Source: Fibrobacter sp. (GTDB taxonomy: Bacteria > Fibrobacterota > Fibrobacteria > Fibrobacterales > Fibrobacteraceae). From it: a DNA stretch of 64,000 bases. Positions within the stretch are counted from its first letter, which is position 1. Every line of letters begins with the position of its first letter. Below, one piece after another: positions 58,808 to 64,000 of the stretch. Position numbers and translations under genes: made by a program. The notes below the pieces were generated by a model. The model saw nothing but the letters and a program-made list of their open reading frames with translations. It was not told the origin of the DNA and made no database searches. Location of the stretch: contig JAFVGH010000097.1 in NCBI GenBank assembly GCA_017475045.1, positions 62,001 through 126,000 of the forward strand. Direction: 5' to 3'.

Positions 58808-59530
58808 TTACAGCAAATAGTCCATTCTTATATTCCGCATGCTTTCGAAGAGGTTCGCCTTGAGGGTGGAATTGCCCTTGGTAAGGCTCTTGATTTCTTC
58901 GCGGATGCTCTTGCGGTGTGATGCCTTCGAGAATTCGCAGGTGCAGGTGAACTTGCGGATGTCGGCGTCTTCGGCGTATTCGATAATCTCTGATTCTTCG
59001 CAGTAGCACAGCGGGCGTATAACGCTTACGGGGTACTTTTCGTAGGGCACCATGGGGGGCATGCCGCTGAATTCGCCCTTGTAGAGCATGTTCATCAGCA
59101 GGGTCTCCACGATGTCGTCCATGTGGTGGCCCAGCGCAATCTTGTTGTAGCCGTTTTCACGGGCGAACTTGATGAGTTCGGTTCGGCGCTGGGTACTGCA
59201 CCAGTAGCAGTTCAGCTTGCGGCCTTCCTTGAGCCGGCCTTCTACCGCTACGTCTTTAAAGAAAAACGGGATTTGCGGATATTGCTCGGCGAGTTTTTGC
59301 AGGAATTCTCGCGGGGCCTTGTCCGCGAAGTCGCTCTGGATGTGGATTGCACCCAGTTCGCAGTTGGGCAAGAACTTTCCCATGCGGGCTGCCAGTTCCA
59401 TCAGGAGTACACTGGAATCCTTGCCGCCACTGACGGCAACCAGCACCTTGTCACCATCTTCAATCAGGCCAAAGTCGTGTAGGGCCTTGGTGATCTTTTT
59501 ACTGATGCGTTTGCGAATGGCGTTGGACAT
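58808..59530 (-). CDS. TtcA-like tRNA 2-thiolation PP-loop ATPase
   Basis: 240 aa from ATG 59530; an upstream Met at 59575 lies inside the dnaN terminator and is rejected. P-loop [17 protein letters not shown] (the CxxC for an Fe-S cluster), [15 protein letters not shown] and a later Cys pair CTCEF. The family makes 2-thiocytidine 32 in tRNA; related TtuA-type enzymes thiolate other positions, and the position cannot be told from sequence alone. Confidence 0.88.
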   Translation of the reverse strand: MSNAIRKRISKKITKALHDFGLIEDGDKVLVAVSGGKDSSVLLMELAARMGKFLPNCELGAIHIQSDFADKAPREFLQKLAEQYPQIPFFFKDVAVEGRLKEGRKLNCYWCSTQRRTELIKFARENGYNKIALGHHMDDIVETLLMNMLYKGEFSGMPPMVPYEKYPVSVIRPLCYCEESEIIEYAEDADIRKFTCTCEFSKASHRKSIREEIKSLTKGNSTLKANLFESMRNIRMDYLL

Positions 59531-59547
59531 ATGTGTTGCGGCGTTTA

Positions 59548-59578
59548 AGAAAAAAGGGGCTCGCCTGTGCGACACCCC
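59548..59578 (-). terminator. Terminator of dnaN
   Basis: On the minus strand AGGGG ... CCCCT stem with a ~14-nt loop followed by T6, ~30 bp after the dnaN stop. Confidence 0.75.
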
Positions 59579-59603
59579 TCTTTAATTTGTTTGCACCTTG
59601 CGA

Positions 59604-60725
59604 TTAGTCGTCGGTCAGGTGGGTGGGCATCAGCAAGAAGCTGAAGTTCAGGCCTTCGCCCACGGGCTCGATGATGCAGGCGCCGATGGGGTTGTTCATC
59701 TTCATCACCGTCTCTTCGGACTTGCACATACTGAAGATTTCGGAGATGTAACGACCGTCGAAACCGATGCTGAAGGAGCCTTCGCCGTTGTGTGTCACGG
59801 AGAGGGCTTCGCGGGAGTCGCCGCCAACATCCGGGTCAGATGCGCTGAGTTCCAGGTTGTTGCCGTCGAACTGCAGGCGAACCTTGTGGGTACGGGCGTT
59901 GGCCATAGAAATCACGCTGCGCATCTTGTTCAGGAATTCTACGGTGTTCAGCTGCACGGTGCGTTCAAAGTTCTGGGGAATCACCGCGCGGTAGTTAGGA
60001 TACGGTCCTTCGTACAGCTTGGAGATCACCTGGATAGATTCGGTGTTGAACAGCACGTGGGTGGCAGAGGCGCGGACCTCGATGGTGGCGTCGGCCTTGG
60101 CCATGTGCAGAATCTGTTCCAGGGGCTTGCGGGGGATAATGATTCCGCTGCTCAGGCTTGCGCCTTCCTGTTCGATGGCGGCGCGGCCCAGACGGTGGCC
60201 GTCTGTAGCGATCATGGAAATCTTGCCGTCGCCCGCTTCCAGGAAGATGCCGTTCAGGCTTAAGCGGGTGGAGTCGGTAGAGGTGGCGAACTTGGTCTTT
60301 TCGACCAGGAATTCCAGTTCGCTCTTGGCAAAGTTCAGGGTTTCGCCTTCGCTCACTTCGGGGAACGGGGGGAAGTCGCTGGCATCAAATCCGGTGATGC
60401 TGGCCTGGCCCTTTTCGCTCCAGCGGATCTTGGCGAGGAAGTTTTCTACGTCGACACTGACGGTGGTGATGCTCGGGTCTACGAGGCTCTTCACGAGTTC
60501 CAAAAGCTTACGGGCGTTGATAACCACGGAGCCGTCACGCTGTCCTTCTACTTCGACCTTGACCCTGATACCCAGGTCCAGGTCGGTGGCGCTCACTTCC
60601 AGGACGTTCCCTTCGAGACGGAGGGCGAAGTTGTTGAGAATCTGGATTGTGGATTTGTTCGGCACCGCGTTGACGGCGGCGCTCAAGGCGTCCAGGAATA
60701 CAGCTTTTTGGATTTGGAATTTCAT
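59604..60725 (-). CDS. dnaN: DNA polymerase III beta sliding clamp
   Basis: 373 aa, standard length. Three clamp domains; typical features are NARKLLELVKSL, MIATDGHRLGRA and the C-terminal LLMPTHLTDD, corresponding to the LMPMRL ending of other clamps. It tethers polymerase to DNA. dnaA and recF, the usual neighbours, are absent. Begins 3 bp after the stop of a 50-aa membrane protein gene. Confidence 0.97.
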   Translation of the reverse strand: MKFQIQKAVFLDALSAAVNAVPNKSTIQILNNFALRLEGNVLEVSATDLDLGIRVKVEVEGQRDGSVVINARKLLELVKSLVDPSITTVSVDVENFLAKIRWSEKGQASITGFDASDFPPFPEVSEGETLNFAKSELEFLVEKTKFATSTDSTRLSLNGIFLEAGDGKISMIATDGHRLGRAAIEQEGASLSSGIIIPRKPLEQILHMAKADATIEVRASATHVLFNTESIQVISKLYEGPYPNYRAVIPQNFERTVQLNTVEFLNKMRSVISMANARTHKVRLQFDGNNLELSASDPDVGGDSREALSVTHNGEGSFSIGFDGRYISEIFSMCKSEETVMKMNNPIGACIIEPVGEGLNFSFLLMPTHLTDD

Positions 60726-60728
60726 AGA

Positions 60729-60881
60729 TTATGCACCCCTTTGAATAATAGTCGTTCCTACGAAGAATACAACCGCAATTACTGCCAAGGCCACGATGAC
60801 CCACTTGTTCATGGAATTGGACTTTTTAGGCACGAAATTCTTTGCATTTTGCTTTGCGCGCCTACGTTCGGTTCGGCTCAT
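60729..60881 (-). CDS. Small single-span membrane protein upstream of dnaN
   Basis: 50 aa, below usual ORF cut-offs. Read on the minus strand: GGAGATTTTTCT ribosome site, ATG, a basic N-terminus (MSRTERRRAKQNAKNFVPKK), one membrane helix WVIVALAVIAVVFFVGTTII and a short RGA tail, stop TAA. It ends 3 bp before dnaN, so the pair is cotranscribed. The layout resembles small cytoplasm-basic membrane anchors; function unknown. Confidence 0.75.
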   Translation of the reverse strand: MSRTERRRAKQNAKNFVPKKSNSMNKWVIVALAVIAVVFFVGTTIIQRGA

Positions 60882-60945
60882 AGAAAAATCTCCATTGTTT
60901 TATGGTGTAAAAACTACTATTTTAAGAGTGAAAAAGGGAACGCTT

Positions 60946-61230
60946 ATGGATAAAACAGTGCTAAATAAGCTGAAAAACCATGCCGTGGGTCTGGCCTCCG
61001 CGGCACTCGTTCGGGTTGAACTGGCCACCGAAGAGAGCCGACTCAAGACCAAGTTCCAGAGCCTCGGGCAAAAACTCTACGGGGCCGTGCAGGACGACCT
61101 TCTGAATGCCATCAAGGACGACCCCTCGGTAGTGGAACTTATCGGCGGTATCGAGGAAAGCCAGAAGAAGATTGCCGAGCTGGAGAAGAAACTCTCCAAG
61201 GAAAACGTGGGGAAGAGTGAAGAAGCTTGA
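60946..61230 (+). CDS. Small helical / coiled-coil protein
   Basis: 94 aa from ATG 60946 (aaaaaggga upstream); a frame extension to 60796 overlaps the divergent small membrane gene. Entirely helical with heptad-like repeats, ending in a coiled coil (GGIEESQKKIAELEKKLSKE). It overlaps the following M23 gene by 14 bp, suggesting a functional pair. Family not recognised. Confidence 0.72.
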   Translation: MDKTVLNKLKNHAVGLASAALVRVELATEESRLKTKFQSLGQKLYGAVQDDLLNAIKDDPSVVELIGGIEESQKKIAELEKKLSKENVGKSEEA

Positions 61231-62044
61231 GGTCCATGTCTTTCCGAGCAAGACCTCGGCGCCTAAGAACTACAAGATTTCCCTGACCAGGGTTATCGTG
61301 ATGGTGGTTCTCTTGGCTTGCGCCATTCTCGGGTTCGTGCTGTTCTCGCCCCAGAAGATCGTGGCGAACCTTTCCGACGGCAACGTGCTTTCGGTTTACC
61401 GGCAGAACATGGCCATCAAGCACGAAATCAAGGACATCCGCCAGTCTGTGGATGAATCCATTTTGAAGGCTGAAGAAACCCGTCTTTTGCGGGACAGCAC
61501 CATCAACCTGAGCGGCCTGGGCTTTACGCTGGAAGAGGCTGGCCGTGACATGCGTTCGGGTAGTGAACGCAAGAGCCTTGCCGAAATCGAAGCAACCTTC
61601 AAGAAGTTGCTCTCCCGTCTGGATCAGGATTCCGTGACGGCGGCCATGGTGCCCGTGTTGCATCCTTTCAGGAAAAGCCATGCCGTCAAGAACCGTTTCG
61701 AGATGATTTACGACCACTTTACCGAACAGGAACTGCCCCACCGCGGTATAGATTATGTGGCTGCCATCGGTGACACCGTGGTGGCTACAGGTGCAGGCGT
61801 GGTGGCCGAAGTCCAGCGGCACCGCGGATTCGGGCTTTCCATGAAGATTGAGCACATGCCCGGCATCAAGACGTTTTATGCCCACCTGGGGCAGGCCCTT
61901 GTACAGCCAGGTCAGCGTGTCAAGCGCGGGCAGCCCATCGCCATCATTGGCGAGAGCGGTACGGAGTCCAGCGTGGCCCTGCACTACGAGATCCGCCTGA
62001 AAGGAACGCCCGTGAATCCGGAAGATTACTTTATTACGAAGTAG
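61217..62044 (+). CDS. M23-family peptidase-like protein, membrane-anchored
   Basis: 275 aa from GTG 61217, which has GTGGGGAAGA just upstream; a frame extension to 61172 reads through the preceding gene. One membrane helix (~25-45), a helical region (~60-135), then a LytM/M23 domain (~150-270): HRGIDYVAAIGDTVV and YAHLGQALVQ are intact, while the last motif is LHYEIR rather than HLHFE, keeping the His. It is probably an active or regulatory peptidoglycan endopeptidase. The HAD gene follows after 7 bp. Confidence 0.85.
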   Translation: MKKLEVHVFPSKTSAPKNYKISLTRVIVMVVLLACAILGFVLFSPQKIVANLSDGNVLSVYRQNMAIKHEIKDIRQSVDESILKAEETRLLRDSTINLSGLGFTLEEAGRDMRSGSERKSLAEIEATFKKLLSRLDQDSVTAAMVPVLHPFRKSHAVKNRFEMIYDHFTEQELPHRGIDYVAAIGDTVVATGAGVVAEVQRHRGFGLSMKIEHMPGIKTFYAHLGQALVQPGQRVKRGQPIAIIGESGTESSVALHYEIRLKGTPVNPEDYFITK

Positions 62045-62051
62045 GTCGCTT

Positions 62052-63029
62052 ATGCCCACAGCACCCTTTGAACAGAATATCATCGCCCTCGTGTGGGACT
62101 GCGACAAGACGCTTATCAGCAGCTATATGCAAGAGCCGCTTTTCCGCCGTTATGGTGTGGACGGTGCCCAGTTCTGGCGCGAGGTGAACGCCCTTCGCGA
62201 ATATTACGGGCGCAGCGGCGTGCATGTGAATCCGGACACCAGCTACCTGAACCATGTGTTGACATACGTGAAGCAGGGCTTGTTCAAGGGGCTTTCGAAC
62301 AAACTATTGCGTGAATTCGGAAACGAGCTAGTGTTCTATCCGGGACTTCCTGAATTTTTCGGGAACATTAGGCAGCTGGTAGAAAATGACCCCAAGTACA
62401 AGGCCTTCGATATCAAGCTGGAACATTACGTGGTGAGCACGGGCTTTGCAGAAACTATCCGCGGGAGCGCCATTGCGCCTTTTGTCGACGGGATTTTCGG
62501 TTGCGAGTTTATCGAGACGCCGGCGCTGCCGGGTTTTGTGGGTGCTGACGGCAATGCCGGGAAAACCTCTGCCGCTCCTGCCGAAGGCGAGATTAGCCAG
62601 GTGGCCTGTGCCCTGGACAATACTTCCAAGACCCGTTACCTTTTCGAGATTAACAAGGGGAGCAACAAGTATCCCGATGACATCGACGTGAATTCCACCA
62701 TCGCCCGGGGCGACCGTCGCGTGCCCTTCGAGAACATGCTCTACATTGCCGACGGCCCCTCGGATGTGCCGGCCTTTAGTATTTTGAATTACAACGGCGG
62801 CCAGACTTTTGCGGTGTACCCCAAGGGCGACAAACAGGCATTTAGGCAAGTAGACAAGCTCCGTCGCGATGGCCGTGTGCAGATGTTCGGCGAGGCGGAC
62901 TATACCGAAGGGTCACAGTCATGGCTGTGGCTTACCGAGAAGGTGACCTCTATCGCCGACCGCATTGTGCGTTCCAAGCAGGCGGCTATCAAGAATAGTG
63001 TCAGCGCCCCTCCGGGCCACTTAACATAG
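62052..63029 (+). CDS. HAD-superfamily phosphatase-like protein
   Basis: 325 aa. Nucleophile motif LVWDCDKTLI (DxDxT), a helical cap (~35-150), a Ser/Thr step in VVSTGFAE and the final acidic motif IADGPSDVPAF. The combination fits a HAD hydrolase of the phosphoserine-phosphatase branch. A ~60-residue insert (GADGNAGKTSAAPAEGEISQ) is unusual. Substrate unknown. It is the third gene in the M23 unit. Confidence 0.85.
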   Translation: MPTAPFEQNIIALVWDCDKTLISSYMQEPLFRRYGVDGAQFWREVNALREYYGRSGVHVNPDTSYLNHVLTYVKQGLFKGLSNKLLREFGNELVFYPGLPEFFGNIRQLVENDPKYKAFDIKLEHYVVSTGFAETIRGSAIAPFVDGIFGCEFIETPALPGFVGADGNAGKTSAAPAEGEISQVACALDNTSKTRYLFEINKGSNKYPDDIDVNSTIARGDRRVPFENMLYIADGPSDVPAFSILNYNGGQTFAVYPKGDKQAFRQVDKLRRDGRVQMFGEADYTEGSQSWLWLTEKVTSIADRIVRSKQAAIKNSVSAPPGHLT

Positions 63030-63039
63030 GGAGGAATCT

Positions 63040-63291
63040 ATGAGCTCTTGTAGGTATTGCGGGTCTTCTTCATATGGAAGCTGCTCGTACTCTCCTCACG
63101 GACGGCACGAACATCACGATGACGAGGACAGTTGCGAATTTTGCGGTTCGTCTTCTTACGGGTCGGGCTGTTCCTATAGCCCCAACGGAAATCACCGTCA
63201 TGGGACGGGCCGGGATAGGTGCGTGTGGTGTGGCTCCACGTCGTATGGCTCCGGCTGCTCCTATAGCCCCACGGGTTACCACGAGAAGTAA
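63040..63291 (+). CDS. Small Cys-rich protein with three putative metal-binding repeats
   Basis: 83 aa, with a very strong AGGGAGGAATCT ribosome site. Three tandem units follow the pattern C-x2-C-G-S-[ST]-S-Y-G-S-(G)-C-S-Y-S-P-x-G-x-H (starting near residues 4, 32 and 61). Each offers three Cys and one His, the ligand set of a zinc knuckle. The linkers are His/Asp-rich. Single CGSxSYGxGC-type units are known in scattered bacterial proteins, but the role is not known to me. Last gene of the 60946-63291 unit. Confidence 0.85.
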   Translation: MSSCRYCGSSSYGSCSYSPHGRHEHHDDEDSCEFCGSSSYGSGCSYSPNGNHRHGTGRDRCVWCGSTSYGSGCSYSPTGYHEK

Positions 63292-63298
63292 ATTCGGC

Positions 63299-64000
63299 TT
63301 ACTTTACGCGCCGGCCTTTTAGATCGTAAAATTTCTGTTTCCCGAAATTTGTCTTTTCCAAAAGCTGCGAGCCTTTCCGGAGGGCTTGTGGCTCCTGATT
63401 ATCATCGGACTGTTCTTTTGCCGTAGAGTTGGAACTGTTGGGCTCTTGCTTTTCCTCTGTTTCCGTGTTGCTAGCCTTGGCGTCGGGCTCGTTGAACAGC
63501 TCTAGAATTTCGCTGTCGGAAAGGGCGCGGTTGTAAATTCTCAGGTCGTCGATGCGGCCTTGAAAGTAACTCCACTGGGAACGTGTACCTAGCCTGAGAG
63601 GCGCTGTGCCATTTTGGACTTGTACGCCGTAGGTGGCATCGTATAGATCGTCTTGGTCCTTCTGTGCTCCGTTTTTGAACAAAGTAATTTTGTTTGATTC
63701 TACATCGTAGCGGGCGACAAAATGGATCCATTCGTTTTCTTGGACTTGTTCCTGCACGTAGCTTCCGGCGCCGAGGCCACCTTCTAGGTTGAAGGCGTAG
63801 GCCGACATTCGGTTCGGACGGTCTTCTTGCCCTTGGGAAAGGTCTTTGTTGTACATGCGGAAAACCCATTCGTGTTGGTGGGGCACGCCTTTGCCCATCC
63901 AGTGCACGTAACCGCCGGCTTCCGCCTTCTGGAAGTTCAGAACTTCGGGACTGACCCACACCGAGATGGTTAGGGCCCCTGTGGTGGAGATGCTAAAGAC
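63299..64000 (-). CDS. LamG/concanavalin-like domain protein, C-terminal part
   Basis: The frame remains open to base 64000 (read through codons VFSISTTGALTISVWVSPEV), so the start lies outside the window. A LamG-type jelly roll is clear: EWIHFVARYDVESNKITLFKNG and FQGRIDDLRIYNRALSDSEILELF. A Ser/Glu/Asn-rich linker follows, then a short basic tail FYDLKGRRVK, a truncated form of the secreted-protein C-terminal domain. Probably a secreted carbohydrate-binding protein or the end of a glycoside hydrolase. Confidence 0.85.
   Translation of the reverse strand, partial: VFSISTTGALTISVWVSPEVLNFQKAEAGGYVHWMGKGVPHQHEWVFRMYNKDLSQGQEDRPNRMSAYAFNLEGGLGAGSYVQEQVQENEWIHFVARYDVESNKITLFKNGAQKDQDDLYDATYGVQVQNGTAPLRLGTRSQWSYFQGRIDDLRIYNRALSDSEILELFNEPDAKASNTETEEKQEPNSSNSTAKEQSDDNQEPQALRKGSQLLEKTNFGKQKFYDLKGRRVK

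Overview
The window looks like a chromosomal segment of a Fibrobacter-type bacterium (phylum Fibrobacterota, close to F. succinogenes). The case rests on two proteins with the Fibrobacter 'major paralogous domain' (starting at 44654 and 48780, both minus), several lipoproteins with long Ser-rich linkers, and secreted plant-polysaccharide hydrolases (GH43, GH5 and GH74 types). The GH43 and GH74 enzymes and the M6 protease end in a short beta-rich C-terminal domain typical of secreted Fibrobacter proteins. Genes are dense and mixed on both strands, with many strong hairpin terminators. Species assignment is inference.

Layout. 1-4.1 kb: end of a flippase-like membrane protein, a helicase/acyltransferase fusion, murI and an unknown gene. 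4.1-13.4 kb: a Fic protein with an altered active site, a secreted M6 protease, a GH43 enzyme, a Nudix hydrolase, an oxidoreductase/beta-propeller fusion, a thioredoxin-like protein and a lipoprotein gene broken by an in-frame TGA. 13.4-20.8 kb: a GH5 lipoprotein, envelope proteins, a histidine-phosphatase lipoprotein, a tRNA (CAU) and a phosphoesterase. 21.1-24.7 kb: rsmG-parA-parB-M23 peptidase-bactofilin on the minus strand. Three parS sites follow at 24877, 26044 and 27867, and the gene-poor stretch 27722-28066 has DnaA-box-like 9-mers, so the replication origin is probably near. 26-36.5 kb: GNAT, macrodomain, PNPOx-like, PRPP-synthetase-like, nhaA, purM, a cNMP/DUF4388 regulator, a metal/cobalamin-type binding lipoprotein and a NYN-domain protein. 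36.6-40 kb: a TPR protein and an AT-rich pair (esterase and FGE-like protein). 40-48.8 kb: a LivK/LpoA-like protein, a gene remnant next to an inverted-repeat element, Fibrobacter paralogous-domain proteins, tmk and a secreted repeat peptide. 48.8-64 kb: an SLC13 transporter, an RDD protein, aldehyde dehydrogenase, secA, GH74, rubrerythrin, a TtcA-like protein, dnaN with a 50-aa membrane protein, a second M23 peptidase, an HAD hydrolase, a Cys-rich triple-repeat protein and a partial LamG protein.

Biologically the window joins chromosome replication and segregation (dnaN, parABS), wall growth (murI, two M23 peptidases, bactofilin), protein export (secA) and secreted plant-fibre degradation. 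The most unusual signals are these: a roughly 91-bp dispersed element present three times with covarying hairpins (4111, 36461, 47961); hairpin-rich sequences directly beside two parS sites; two gene fusions; a Fic protein whose catalytic His is Arg; the TGA-interrupted lipoprotein; and two small repeat proteins (47304-47663 and 63040-63291).
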